Source: Penicillus capitatus (lineage: Eukaryota; Chlorophyta). From it: 64,000 nucleotides of DNA. Made by a program: the position numbers and the translations under genes. The stretch spans positions 1 through 64,000 of the forward strand of contig OZ287711.1 in NCBI GenBank assembly GCA_965649825.1, given 5' to 3'. This document shows positions 47,121 through 60,152 of this stretch, piece after piece. Within the stretch, counting starts at the first letter, position 1; each line of letters begins with the position of its first letter. The notes beneath the pieces were generated by a model that was given only the letters and a program-made list of their open reading frames with translations, was not told where the DNA came from and did no database searches.

Positions 47121-47340
47121 ACACGCACTTCTGTGAGGGGCCCATTATTTTCTTCAGAACGTTCTGTCGCATTCCCACAACGAAGTTTCTCTTCTTGGTC
47201 GACGTACTCAGAACACGTGCGTGCCACTCGAATGATCCTTGCATTTATACAGACGATGGATGCCCGTCGCGTCGCGTCGCGTCGAGAGGTGTCTGTCCGT
47301 CGCATCACATTTTTTGTGTTTTGAATGAGTTTACACAAAT

Positions 47341-47364
47341 GCGAGTGCGAGTGCGAGTGCGAGT
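47341..47364. repeat. Hexamer microsatellite (GCGAGT)4
   Basis: Four perfect copies of GCGAGT in the region upstream of the SPT2-like gene, next to the 3-prime side of the phosphatase gene. Shorter tetramer runs (CGTT near 42596-42612 and ACGC near 43044-43063) flank or sit in the RNF10 gene. Confidence 0.8.
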
Positions 47365-47532
47365 ACATGTCTCTTGTTCTCCTCGTCGCGCCAATGAAAT
47401 GCCCGAATCCAAAAAGCATTGGCAATACCTCCCCATGCAACAACACGGTTTCTCTTGTTTTATTTCAGTGGACATCATCTTGTCATTGCATCCATCATCT
47501 GTACGTCGTCGTCGTCGTCACTGTGCACGTTT

Positions 47533-48784
47533 TTATTGGCGTGAAAGCACGGCATCCAGTTCCTGAATGATGGTCTGATAACAGAAGTAGTATTGGTCGA
47601 TGGTTTGAACCATCCCCCCACGTTGCGAACGAAAGGCAGTGATCAATCGAGGAATGTTGACGGCGCAGTCGACCTTGTCACGGACGACACCATTCCTCTG
47701 AACGGCTTCGGGACTGAGAGCCATGTCATCCTATCACCCATCACCCAGTCACATCAGACAGAAGCATACGAGGAATATCCTCAAGCAGCTGCTACCTGAA
47801 GTGCCTTGAGTCGACGCAGAATGACATGAATCGTGCAGAAAGCACCCGTTCTGCCAACACCAGCCGAGCAGTGCACAATGATTCTGGACCTCCTTGCAGC
47901 GGATTTCTCTAACATGTTCACGAGATCTCTTGTTGGACGCGTGAATTGGGGGACGCCATGATCCGGCCATTCATGATAGTGATAATGCGAAACCTGAACA
48001 CAAACATGCCACTCCCTACCTCTGCAGGATAGACAGACAGACGCACTTCTATGACTTCGCGTGATGTTTCGTGTTCGAGTCGAAAACGTCGCACGGTGAT
48101 ATCCATGGTGACATCCTCACGTTCCATGAGCTTCACTTGAAGATGCCGTGTACGGATGACATGACCGACATGTCTCGGAAAGTAAACAGCACACTTTTCA
48201 GAGTTGCCCTCGATGAAGCGCGTTAGCATGACAATGGCACGGCACTGGTACTCGTACACCATTTGCCAAAAATCATCTACTGTATCTTTCATGGGACCTT
48301 GAGCAGCAATGAAGGACCAGTCGGGGAACTCGCCTGTCCATGCAAGGAAAAGTTCCACAACAGCACAATGCATGGTGGGTGCTCCACCTGTCTCACCGCT
48401 TGCACTCTCTACGAAACTGGCATTAATGTATGGTCCGCTTCCATTCGCACCCAGCTTCACTCGATTGTAATCAAAGGGAATAATATTTGTGTATCTGTTC
48501 AGCATGGATGCATGGGCACACAGAATTCTCACTCTTCACTGTCACTGTCATTGGTGATGGTGTCACCTGTTCTTGGGATGGGCTCGTTGGGTGATTGCTT
48601 CTGATGTACTAGCGTTGATAGGTATTTGTCTGAGTTGGGCAAATTCGTCATATATGCCCCTTCCTCCATTTTCCATCAGTCTATTCAGTTTACTCTTTAG
48701 TCGTCGGCTGGCCACTTCGACCACTGGCGATTCAGCCTCGAGAAGAGGACTCTCAGTCCAGAGCACGGGCCTTGCTGGCGGCAT
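47533..48784 (-). CDS. Classical protein tyrosine phosphatase
   Basis: Five exons (48784-48567, 48494-48388, 48333-48047, 47993-47796, 47697-47533) give 324 aa made almost entirely of one PTP domain. In order: GIYDEFAQLRQIP, the substrate-recognition loop NRYTNIIPFDYNRVKL and YINASFVES, FIAAQGPMKDTVDDFWQMV, the mobile loop EWPDHGVP, and the active-site loop IVHCSAGVGRTGAFCT with the catalytic Cys and Arg, then the Q-loop GGMVQTIDQYYF. All catalytic residues are present, so it should be active on phosphotyrosine. No signal peptide, membrane span or extra domain: a soluble, non-receptor enzyme. It is divergent from SART1 (360 bases between starts). Confidence 0.92.
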
Positions 48785-49143
48785 TTTCGAAATAAAGGTG
48801 ACAGCTCAAGCAGAGTGCAGATGAAGGAACAGCTCGATAGCCACACCCAAAGGCGGTTAAGGCAAAACTAGATGACTGACAGAACGAGGTCGTGCAGAAA
48901 GCGCGTCGAGATATGTATGCAGCGTTCGTCGGCGAGAAAGATGCGGTCACTCTCAATAATCAACACGTCGCGAGAAGATAGGCGAGAAACGCAGAGCCGT
49001 CTCTCCGCGAAGCCGGGAACGAATCTATGAAGACACGGAAAAGCACAACAGCTGCGTTATTAAAATTTATGCGTTGTTAAAAGCATCTAGACCATCTGGA
49101 TTGCTGCCAGCACGAACACGAGCCTCTGTGAGCGAATAGTGCC

Positions 49144-52060
49144 ATGGAAGGCCGAAAGAAAAAGACAAGGGAGAAAGAAAGTGCGGTTGGCGATACGGGA
49201 CATGGGGAAGTGTCGCTCAGTGTTGAAGAAACGAACAAACTTCGAGCGTCGCTGGGACTGAAACCATTGGACGAGAAGAAAGAAGACAAGGACTTGCAGA
49301 GACAGCAAGGTGAGAGAGACACTGTCCTTGTCATGAACCTGTGATATCTGAGAATCGTTGGGGGTCAATCAATGTTCAGAGGAAGAGGAGGCAGAGAGAA
49401 AGAACGCAAAGACGACAGCGATACGCGAGAAATTGAGAAAGGCAAAGGAAAAGAGAAAGGAAGATGCGTTCTTTGCTGAGACAAAGACACTCGGTGAGCA
49501 CTGTCTCTGTGTTGGGCCATCACCGTTTCGATCTTGACAGCGAGAACGTGTGAGCAGGAGAGGCTGAGAGTGGCTCAGATGACGATCTGGCAGCCTGGAT
49601 CGAGAAATCGAGAACGACCGTTGCTCCTGTGGAAGATGAAGAGAAGACAGAACGAACGGAGAGGATAACGCCGAAAGGTGTTGTCGATACGGACAAAGAT
49701 ATCTGTCTGAACGTATGGGTGTGGTCGCCAGACGACGATGAGCAGTCTGTCGAGAGCAACGAGGCACCAGATATCGCTCCGGAACTCATTGGCACCAAAG
49801 TTCGTGCCTTTCCCATACTCTCGTCGCATTGAGATGCGGTTTCAGGTGAAACATAAATCGGAGGACATCAAGATCGGAGAGTCCATGATTTTGACACTGG
49901 CTGATCAGCCCATTCTGACCGAAGGAGGTGGAAGCTACCCATGCATATTCGGATGATACCCTGTCGTGTATAGGAGAGCTGAATGTGACAGAAGATGCAT
50001 TGGAGAATGCTCTAAAGGCAGAGGATGCTCGAAGAGAGAAAGCCTACCGTGCATCGAAGCCGAAGAAAGATGAAGTGTACGATGCGTTTGGCGACAAGAA
50101 GAGTCTCTTAAGTAAAGAGGTTGTTTCGAGAATGGCATGTTGCTCGCTGATCTCGGTGTCCATGATGAAGGCAAGTACGACGAGGAGGAGGACGAAGCAA
50201 TGGTATTGGATCCATTTGGAGGCGTATCTCTGGATACACTTAAGCCTGGCTCTTCTGTTCGTCCGGAGACGCTGCAGACGACCATGCGTTTGATTTCAGA
50301 CTATCAGTCTGCAGATCCCGAGGGGCACGATCGTCCGATCAAACGGAGACGGCAGAAGCTGCGAAAGAAGAAAGAGACGGAGGTGCTTGACATTGTCGGT
50401 CAGTTGGAGGCCTCACAGAATGATGGCAGTGGAATGGGTAAAGGCCAACGAACTTCTCTCGGTCATCGAACCTCCTGTTGCAGATTGGGAGGCAGATCAC
50501 GGATCACGATCGGAACGCCATCGTCGAATTCAGCAGGAAGAGCAAGTGATGCAGGAAGTCAAAGAACAGAAGACACGTCGATTTGACAAGGCCTTGGAGA
50601 GGGCCAACCTGCAGGCAATGAAACTGAAGCTTCTCAAAGAGGGGGACGAAGTGCGCCGACAATTCTCTCGTTCAGAGAAGACGCGGTGACGGTGATGCAT
50701 CTAGGGTGAAGATGAAGAGCTGTACGAGGCATTGAACAAAGCTCAGTTGGCGGCGAGCGAGCAAACCAAAACACGGTTCACACACATGGCCCAGGATGCT
50801 CAGCAGAGACAGACAAAGACTGAGCCGATGCCAGAGAACAAAGAAGTCGGTCTTTAGTCATGCCTTCCAAACACCGTGTTATCTTTGCTCTATGGATGCA
50901 GTTGGTGTTCACAGACACGACTGAATTCTGTCGCCTGTTTTCTACTGAGAACACAGAAGTGAAGAAGTTGCCACTGGAGAAGACGGAGGAAGAAGACATG
51001 GATGAAGGTATTCTCGCGAGCATAACATTGTCTCTGACGGAGATTGGGTGTTGTCTAAGCAGATGTGGTGCCCTCTGATCATTTCAAGAAGGACAGGCGA
51101 CGTTATCTTCGCTCCAAAGGGCCACGTGATCTCGAAGAAGGTGGTGCGAAGGAGAAAGAGACAAAACAAGAACAGCTCGGTGAAACAAATGCCCTCATAC
51201 GTGGCAGGCAATTCAAATGCTCTTCGGCAGGTGCTTTGAGAGAACCGGTCCTTGGACCAGGTCTGGCCACGGCACTCAGTACGCTGCGTGCCAAGGGCGA
51301 TCTGAGGGAGAAGTTTGAGTGGGTCGGACGTACAAATGACATGAAGAAGGTGGATGCACTCCGCGTCATCATCCGTCTATGCTCACAGAATGCATTGCTC
51401 GCTGTTTAGAGTCGTTTGATTGGCGTGGATGATTTCTACACGTGTGGAGAGGTGGAGGATCGAATGGAGAAGAGCATTGAGACCGCTTTGACACGAAAAG
51501 ATCATTTGGGACGTGTTCTGACGCCAAAAGAGGCGTTTCGTGAGATCAGTTATGCCTTTCACGGCAAGGGACCTTCTCAGAAGACGCTGGAAAAGAGAAA
51601 GCGCAAGATGAATGAAGACTTTCTGGCCACCAGATCCAACTTGGATCAGGAATCGCAGCTCGACCGACTGAGGGCCGTGCAAAAAGTCTGCCTCTACATA
51701 TACAAGGATGTGAAGGATAATGGTATGCGGTATAGGTCCAAGGAAATGCATATGTTGTTCTGTCTGGAGCTGAGCAACCTGGAAAAGAGATACCGGCCAA
51801 GAAGAAGAAGACGTCTAAGAAATCAAAGAGCCAGAGTGCGTGTTTCTTAGAGCGCGTTTGTGAATACGTGCAATGGAATGTTGTGTAGCGGCTCCAAAGG
51901 ATTCCTTCCCTTCATTGACGCCCATTCTTGACAGAGGAGACCCGAATGCTCCCTTGGAAGGTAAACCTTCATTCTGTCGTGTCTGGAGCGAGCGGGTGAT
52001 GCTGTTTTAGGCAAGAAGAAGGTGGAGGCCATGTTTGGAATTCTTCCATCGAAGGAATAG
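49144..52060 (+). CDS. SART1: SART1/Snu66 tri-snRNP splicing factor
   Basis: Multi-exon gene from ATG 49144 to stop 52060. The N-terminus has the family-defining LSVEETNKLRASLGLKPLD. Long Lys/Glu-rich helices follow, then REPVLGPGLATALSTLRAKG and VGRTNDMKK, and near the end the other diagnostic block, GRVLTPKEAFREISYAFHGK, closing with KKKVEAMFGILPSKE. SART1 (Snu66 in yeast) is a component of the U4/U6.U5 tri-snRNP needed for spliceosome activation, fitting an organism with so many introns. Around ten short introns; not every border was worked out. Its 3-prime end faces the FAST/RAP-like gene with 68 bases between stops. Confidence 0.88.
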
Positions 52061-52128
52061 CTCAACAGAATCTCATGTTATACAGACACAGGAAAAACGT
52101 GCCATGCGGTTGGATGCATCGATCAGAT

Positions 52129-55100
52129 CTAGCTGGTGTAAAAAGTCGGACGCATCTGTCCAGACCAGTCCACGTTACGCTCTTCCTGTTCTCTGTCTAT
52201 CTCACGTTGCCGCTCTTCACGCTCTGCTCTTTTGAGTCCTCCAGGAGCCAGAATGCCGACCTGCCACACAAAACCACGTCCATGAGATAGAGCCGGTGTA
52301 TAGGTGAATGTGATCATGGAGATACCGATCGTCCTTGGACGCGTCTTCCGTAGTTTAGTGATGCACACAGATCCGCATCGAAACACCCAAGGCGTTCGAG
52401 GGAGCGTGCCACGTCTCGCTGTTCAACATGTGTCAAGCTCCGTCGTCTCTCTTCTTTGAGGAGCTAATGTCAAGAACAAGACGGTCGTGGAGATGGAATC
52501 TTCTCTGCTGATCACAGACCTCGTCCTTAATGGTGTTGAGGAATGCATCGTCACGTAATCCTTGAACGGCGGCCACAGAGATGAGACGCACGAACGGGAA
52601 GTTTAGCAGACTGCTCACTTTCTTGGGATCCCGCAACAACCTAGACCAACAGAAGGGGATGCAGCATGGCCCGTGCTCATCTGACTTGATAATCTCCATG
52701 AACTGTACGAAGTGGACGACGTCTGCCCGTATGCAGCCAAACATGAGATCGATGAGCGTGGCGGGCTTCATGACTTTGATGCGTAGCCCAGTTGCCTCCG
52801 CCAAGTACACACTGAAGAACATGGAGTCGTAGAACTGCAGTCGACACAGGGCAAGAGTGGCCATAGAGATGGCGGCAGGAGTAATTTGGCGAACACGATG
52901 AGGTCGAGCAAGTTCCTGACAGGCAGGCGAGAGCACGTCTTCCTTCTTGTACTGCAGCTGACTGCAGGCATTGATAATGTTGGCCAAACCTACATCCCCA
53001 TATCACCCACTGTCCATACAGGCGTTACACAGAGATCAGCTGATCTACTCTGTGCAGAATATCGCTCCATGCGATCGGCCCTGGACGCTTCCGTCATGAC
53101 CGACGTGACAAATCTCGCATCCTTGATCTGTGAGCACACAACCAAGCATACAGGTCACTTCATTGGCCTCGATGGTGACGCACCCCTAGACAGCCCATTC
53201 CGTAAACGATCGACGAGAGGTCGAAATCTGAGAAAGAATAGAGTCTGTCGGGATCCACGACCTCGTCCATGATGAGCTGCAGCGAAGAGAGATCGTCATA
53301 GCGACTGGCACCGAGTGCATAGAAGATATTGGCCAAATGCATCTTCTTCAGATTCTTCAGTCTAGGAACCAGGCATCCCACCATCAGACGACGTGCATCT
53401 CATCTCTATCCCGACCTCTTTGGACTGCTCAGTTCTCCCAGAACGGCATTGAACAGGTGCGAATTTGAAAAGCGCATCGAGGAGAAGGACGAGAGCAGAT
53501 GTGTTAAGCTGCTCTAAAACACATGCCCTTCGAGTGCTTCTACAGTGACGTGCTGGATGGTTATACGTCTTGCATTTGTTGGATTCTTCCTGGCCGCATG
53601 ATCTCCGTGATGAATGCATTGATGATTGCCGGTTCTCTGTATCTGCACATAGCCATGCCATAGAGAATACTTGTCAGATCCTGCTCGACGTAGTTTCTGA
53701 GATGTCTCTCTTCTGCAGCAACCGTAGCGATCATGCCAACGAGCCCTGGCTCGGGGTACCTCAAGTTGCCGAGAGACCACATAATATTGGCAAGGTTTGA
53801 ACTGGGGTACTCGTCAATATGCGCAACAACCTCTTTCAGCAACGTCGTCGTTTCATGTGGAGCCCAGAAACGTATGTAGCCGACAGCATAGATCGCAGCA
53901 CTGATGTTATGTGTTTCCAGTCTAGGAACAGCATCTCATCCACACGCATCCCGTGTGTCATGGGCCCGTCACCGTGGGAGGACAGCGTCTCCAGAAATCT
54001 CTTGAAGAAGCTTGCCCATGATGTCTCGATCGTTGAACTTGAGAAGAGACAAGCCATAGAGCACATTGACCATCATCGAAACGCTGTAGTTCTCCATACG
54101 GACAGGATGGACAGCTTCTTTCGCCAGTTTCTGAATAAAGGCGAAATCCAGTCCTCTGTCCCACGTGTCTGGATTGCGTTCCCTGTACTGAGCAGAGCTG
54201 CCCACGCGATTGAGGATGCCAAACGAGTAGATGACGCATGTGATATCTAAATCGGTACATGCTTCCAATACCTACGGAGAAGAGCATTGCCAGAAAGAGC
54301 GTGCATCGGCTGAGTGACCCTTGGATCATTGAACTGCGTTTCCCACTGTTTCAGAAGTGGCGGATGCAACAATCGCATTTTGGCACAGGCATGAAGGATG
54401 TTCGCCAGACCGATGGGCATCATCTCATGTGCATGTTGGACAGCCGCTTCAGCCATCTCGAAGAGTACATGGTTCGGGGGAGGAGGCCTCACACTCTTGA
54501 TGGCAAAGAAAGCCTGACAACAGGACGAGATTCATAGAGATAGGGCGGCAAGGATAGAGTGACATGAGATATGTCTTCGGCGATGTTATCTCCGGCGAGA
54601 TTCTGAAATGCCTCGTAGATTTGGCGCCAATTTGTCATATAACGAAACCCAGGTCCTCCTCGGCTTTGGCGAGAATACGTGCCCAATGGCTGTTGACTAT
54701 GCATAAAGCTACCGACAGGCTGCACTCCATCTTCATGCACAAAGGATCTCGCCCCTGGCAGACAAATCCTCACCTGATCTGAACAACTGAGTGACACATA
54801 CCGCCTCCATCCTCCGTAGACGTTGCACTTGTGTCTCCCAGATCAGATCCGATGGACATTGCATTTGCCTGTGAAAAGTCGGAGAGGAGGGGGATTGGAA
54901 GATGACCTTACTGCCGCGGCCAATGTGGATTTCATTCTCTCTCCGCCCATGTACCTTATAGCGTCCGTCTTGGCAAGATCAGATTCCAGCACCGGACGTG
55001 TGTCTAGCGATCCATCTGTCTGTTTCTTCGGCTCGATATGTGGACGCCTCCAAGCCATGGCATATCTGCAGGGAAAGCTATCTATTCGGTGCGCCATCGT

Positions 55101-55855
55101 TGGAGGTACTGACCGATCTCTTCGAATCGTCGGACGTGTCCGGTCAAACTTCAGTCCTGTGTCATACTGTCGTCCTAGGTACAGAGCCGGCAGGCGTTCC
55201 AATCCGTAATCTGGATTCAGTCTATCGGGATTGGGCACTCGGGATTGTGGAACAGGCCTCTCATCCAGTCGATCGCCTATTGACCATCGTTAAAGGTCGC
55301 GCGTCCAGCGGCATCAGGTTTTCTACCCAGAATTCGAATGTTTGTTGAGCTTCCTTTTCCAAGTTCACTCAAAGTTGATCTTGATTCATGGTCATAGACC
55401 ATTTCTGCGGAAAGGTCTTCGGCAATGGCCCCGCCGCCAGAGAAGTTCATTTGCTCGAAGAATTTCGTGGATGAATACTCCTTATCAAATACATACTTCT
55501 TTCGGCCGTCGAGGTTACTCAACCAAGTGCCCCATTTCTTCTCGCCCTCTTTCTGATAGGAAGAAAGCTCAAATTCTCACTCATTTCTCACACAATACCT
55601 TACAGGGGATGGTGGTTTATTGTTCTGTCTGTACTTGTCCTGCCACTTTTCATTCGCCACTTTCCTTTCGCAGACGAGACGGTCTGCCAATGTCTGTGAC
55701 TCGATCAACTGCTTCGTTTGGAGTTTCTCTGACGGAGACACGCGCTTGTGTGGATCATCCAAGTCCTCTTTAAGATAATCAAAATGCCCGAACCGCACAG
55801 AGTGTGATAGATCCAGACCGAATACCACACATCGATCCAGCACACGTGGAAACAC
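52129..55855 (-). CDS. Large FASTK/RAP-like helical-repeat protein, probably mitochondrial (start unresolved)
   Basis: Minus-strand gene of many exons (about fifteen), ending at 52129. Successive exons join in phase, e.g. across introns starting GTAAGG near 54904 and GTATGT near 54800, so I treat the whole stretch as one gene. The upstream third is a charged, non-repetitive region (KQLIESQTLADRLVCERKVA; VFDKEYSSTKFFEQMNF). Then come many 35-40 residue helical repeats: PIGLANILHACAKMRLLHPP, YSVSMMVNVLYGLSLLKFND, SSNLANIMWSLGNLRYPEPG, QDLTSILYGMAMCRYREP, LANIFYALGASRYDDLSSLQ, FDLSSIVYGMGCLGV. These are typical of FASTK/RAP-family organellar RNA-binding proteins. A clear C-terminal RAP endonuclease-like domain was not recognised. 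The reading frame is open at 55855 but lacks an ATG, so a first exon remains to be found. Confidence 0.7.
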
Positions 55856-56087
55856 GCGTTGCGTCGACGGCTGGGCACGCCCGTGAATGGAAACACAGTG
55901 CGCCGAGAATGGGTTAAGAGCTCACGTTCGATAGGCCGGATAGAATGTGTTTTAGCGTTGCTGCATAAGGGGGAGGCGTCTGCTTTGCACGTCTCCACGC
56001 CAACATTTTTCGAAGGGGTCGAGGATCGGATCGCGTGAAAAGACAGGACGAAGAGCGTCGTGGAATGACAGAGGCATAGGAGGAGGG

Positions 56088-59000
56088 TCATGATGACAAG
56101 GGGGATCGGCGTTCTCTTTCACACATGCCACAAACGGTGGCTCCACTGGGGTACTTGTAGAAGATTCTGCCGCCGAGAGGCTTACGACAGAGCACGCATT
56201 CTGTCTCGGCATCCACATACACCCTCCCTGCTATACTGGACTCCAGATCGTATCTGATATGCCACAGAGTTTCTGAGAGTCAAGGGGAATGACGGAGATC
56301 ACTTTTCAGCTTTGTACAGAACGTTTTGGAGTTTCTGCAGATGATGCGTGATCTTCGTCTGTCGTTTTCTGTGCGTTCGTTCTCTTAGCATCTGTGCAAG
56401 TGTGGGATAGGCTAAACTCAATGGCATGGTCTCCGAAAGAGCATCCAGCACACGCATCGGATCCAGATGACCACTTTCTGCATTCAGTACCTGCAACCAC
56501 CTCGAAGGAGAAGGAAAGCTTCGCAGAAGACGAATGACCTGTACAGCATCGGAGAAGAGTGGCTCCATACCGTCTCCTGGCTGTAACAGCATGTCTAATA
56601 GACTGATAAATCCTTCACTTCCTGCATAGAGCTTGCAGTACCTAAGTCAAACGCATCACGCCGCATTTCGAATAGGGTTTTCACGACCTGATGGCAGACC
56701 GAACATCACGGAGTTTGAGGGAGAGCACTCTGAGTGCTCGAACATGATCCTGGAGTCGACAGTGGAGGATCACCTGAATGCCCAATACCCGCTAAGAGAG
56801 ACAACACACGGAGTGCGGCTTCTGTGTACCTGTTCTTCATGAAGACATGTTCCTTCGATGTAATGCAGGACTTCCAATGCATCGTACCCCTGAAGTCGTT
56901 GTCAGTGATGTGACAGGCAACAATGGGCTCAAAGCACTTTGGATAGGAGCAGATGGTGCTGCAAGATATCTCTCAGATCCTGTCCAGTGAAGAGATTCAG
57001 TTCATCGGGCTCGAAGAACGCTTTGGGTGGTTCTGTGTGTTCCATCACCAGCTTTGGTCTCAAGGATACATCAAAGCTCAGAATATTCTTCTGAGATCGC
57101 GACATCTGGCTACCCGGATGTCGATAGTAGTCATCATCCGATGCAAACATGAATGGCATCTGATCGATGCAGTGCTCTCAAATCGGACAGGGTACAAACA
57201 TTCATACGAGGGCACCTTCTGCGAATGCTCGTCGAAATCTGAGTGTCCTTCCAGGAGCTGACAGAGGGACAGCGCAAGTCTCGTGTGATAATGTCCCTCT
57301 TGTGTTGGATGCCGTCCTGTGTGTACAAGATGATGCAGATACCTGTCGTTTGTTCGACACTCCGAACTGTCACCTCATAGATGCATCTCACCTGAAGCGC
57401 AAGTTCTCCTTGTTCTCCGAGATAAGGTTCAGGACCAGAGGCGCAGACAAAGGACACGACTGAAGTCACATCTGAACTTTCAACGATATTTGCATGAGAT
57501 CACTGTCGCTTACTTGGCACACGTATAGAAATCGGGCAGGAGATATGTTGACCAACCACCTGAGATGTTCTTCGACGAGCCTCGTCTCCACGCCTGGATC
57601 AATCTGCAAGGCACATGGAGTGGTTTTGCCGTTTGGAGGGAGTTTAGGATACGGACAAGGATGCAGGATGTATAGAAAACAGCGACTCTTTCTTGTTTTC
57701 CGTTCGCCGATCGAACGCTGCCGTTCTTTGACTTGACCTCCAGACACTTGCGGTAACTGAGATCTCTGAGGATTCCCAGTGCCTCTTCAAAATGATGCTT
57801 CCTCCAGCACAGAAGAGCTAAAGAGACAAACTGCTGGTGACGAAGCAAGAGGCCTCGGACATCGTCCATCTCGGCCTGAACCAGGATCCACACACGTGGT
57901 AAGACGGTGTAAAGCATGAAAGTCCTCACTCTTTGTTCTGTTTGCAGAAAAGCTTCCAGCCGTGAGAGATCCATGACAGATGAGAGCAAGCTGACGATCA
58001 AGGTATCCACTCCTTCAAGGCAGTGGACATTCGGCCAGTCTCGAACCTGGTGCCATGGAACAGTCGATAGATGCGAAGAGTTAACCATCGTCTCTATCAC
58101 ACCTTCAGCAAGTAGGTGGCAATGTGTGCTTGTGCTGCCTTCTCTTCTGGCATGTCTCTGCCACTCGTGCCAGATTCCATATCCATGCGATCGATCTCAT
58201 CTCCTACACAATGCCGACTGTCAGCAGACGGAGGAGGAATGCGGACTGGGTACTTGGTCGATGCATGGCAAAGAATTTCAGATCGGTCAGCTCAACATGC
58301 AGTCCCCAATAAGATTTCAAACACACCTGAGAAGAGAGGGACCTCGTCAGCTACCTCCTTGTGCCTGCATGGTTTCTCAACACGGACCTGATCTGCCCAT
58401 TTCTTGGTGTATTTTGGAAACAAAGGGAAAAGCTGTGATGGTTGAAACACGGACGTTGTGCATCGCTCGAAGCACTCCAATGCAAACTGCCACTGGCGAT
58501 CTAGAGACTCGACCACCACTTCTCACTCCCACGATTGCCCTTCAAAGGAAACTTGCCTTGTAGAAGGAGCAAGCCCGCTTGTGCGAAGACGTCTTCTGCC
58601 CATGATTCTGCAATGCAGTTCTCTGCCAATTCCAAAGCGGCCTCGATGCTCCCGCTCTTCAGCAGCTGAATCGTCTGTGCCTCATGAGCCACAGGTCGAA
58701 GCATCCAGACACATTGAGCAGACGCCAACAGAATCGTGGAACCAGATGGCGTATCGGCAGAGTGCAATGTGATGGTTTCTTGTTCGCTCGTGAACAGATC
58801 TACGTCATTCTTTTCTCCATCGGTAGGATGCCGCAGAGTTATATCACACTTTTCAAAGTGAATGGAATGCGTTGCACCAGTTTACTCGTTTTCTGGTCAA
58901 AAATAGTGATGCCGTCCCCCGAGTTCACTGAAAGACACGTCCAAAACACAACGAATCTGAGAGAGCACCGCTCTTTATCCCGGAGATGCTCACCGGACAC

Positions 59001-60010
59001 AATACACATGCCACCTTGTGTTAACAGCAGTGGTCTCGAATCAAAAACGAGTGGCGGCCGTGCAGCAGTGCCATCTGCATCGCTGACGACTCCCATACAG
59101 TCCTATCCAGTATCCATTGTCAGTACATACCATGTATTCTGTCAGGTTCCGTCGACCTCCCAGAGCATTGCGAGAAGACTCGGAATCGGAAGCGTGATGA
59201 ACTGGGTACCGACAGCAGGTTCCAGGATGACTCTGATCTGACCGTTGCGTATGGCAGAATAGGTATTTTTGGAGGAAATGATGATATCTTCACCCAGCCA
59301 TGCCAATCCCTATCCATAACTCCTTCACGACGGACTGGCCACAGGAGTCATGCAAAACCGCGACCTTGATGTCTTCCTGCACTGCATGATGTGCAATGAG
59401 TGTTGGCTGTGCGTCCCACTCTCTGGAAACTTCATAAACATCCACTCTGCTCTTTCGCAATCCAGATCTGAGGGCAATGGCGAAACGACAGGGCGAGACG
59501 TAACGTGGGTCTCCAGCCACCAGAATCACATTCTATCCGTACATAAAGAGCGATGCATCGAGAGACATGACAGTGAATGGACAGGTATGGCAGTGCCTTG
59601 ACCATCTTTTGACTCACCTCACCTGAGCACCGATCAATGGCACCGGATCCAATTGATCCAGATCACACAGTAATAGTTGGCCATCCTCAACAAGGACTGC
59701 CAGAATGCTTGCACCTCCCAACAGACAAATACTCCTGACAGGCTGCACCGTACAGAGATGTGATAGAGCTGTGTGGCAAGACAACAGAATGTGCCTTTTT
59801 GGAAGCTTGTCGCCGAGCACAGAGACGGGCAACGCAACCCGTTGGTTCATAGACAATTCGGTGCTCTTCTATAAAACCCGTATCGAGACCGACGTAGAAA
59901 CGGAGACCGTCGTTGTCGACTGCCAGTCCTGTAATGTGACTTCTGTCTTTGCGTTGCTGAATCAGACAGAGCTCAAAGGCCGTGCGGCCATCGACTGGGT
60001 CGACCATCAT
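56088..60010 (-). CDS. VPS39/TGFBRAP1 family CORVET/HOPS tethering subunit
   Basis: Minus-strand multi-exon gene from ATG 60010 (MMVDPVDGRTAFELC) to stop 56088. The N-terminal citron-homology (CNH) domain is seen in ITGLAVDNDGLRFYVGLDTG, SICLLGGASILAVLVEDGQL and LLCDLDQLDPVPLIG. The middle is alpha-solenoid (clathrin-repeat-like), with HLDPMRVLDALSETMPLSLA and QMLRERTHRKRQTKI in the positions typical of VPS39. The C-terminus carries the family zinc ribbon ECVLCRKPLGGRIFYKYPSG followed by CGMCERERR. These proteins are the Rab-binding ends of the HOPS (VPS39) or CORVET (TGFBRAP1/VPS3) tethers that fuse endosomes and vacuoles. I cannot say which of the two. Its start is 142 bases from the divergent secreted-protein gene. 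Confidence 0.85.
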
Positions 60011-60152
60011 TCTCGAAGATAGGACACATTATCGCCATTCGACGGGACGAAAGAGGACCTCACGTGCATCTCAAGCGGTAACTGGTGTCAACGTTTCGGC
60101 GCCACTTTGTCTCGTATTTGCGGACAAGACAACGCTTCCCGTACCACGGATC

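Noticed and set aside
48000-48046. A 26-base intron in the phosphatase gene
   Set aside because: A better donor (GTGCGT) gives a 53-base intron and restores the expected EVSHYHYHEWPDHG junction.
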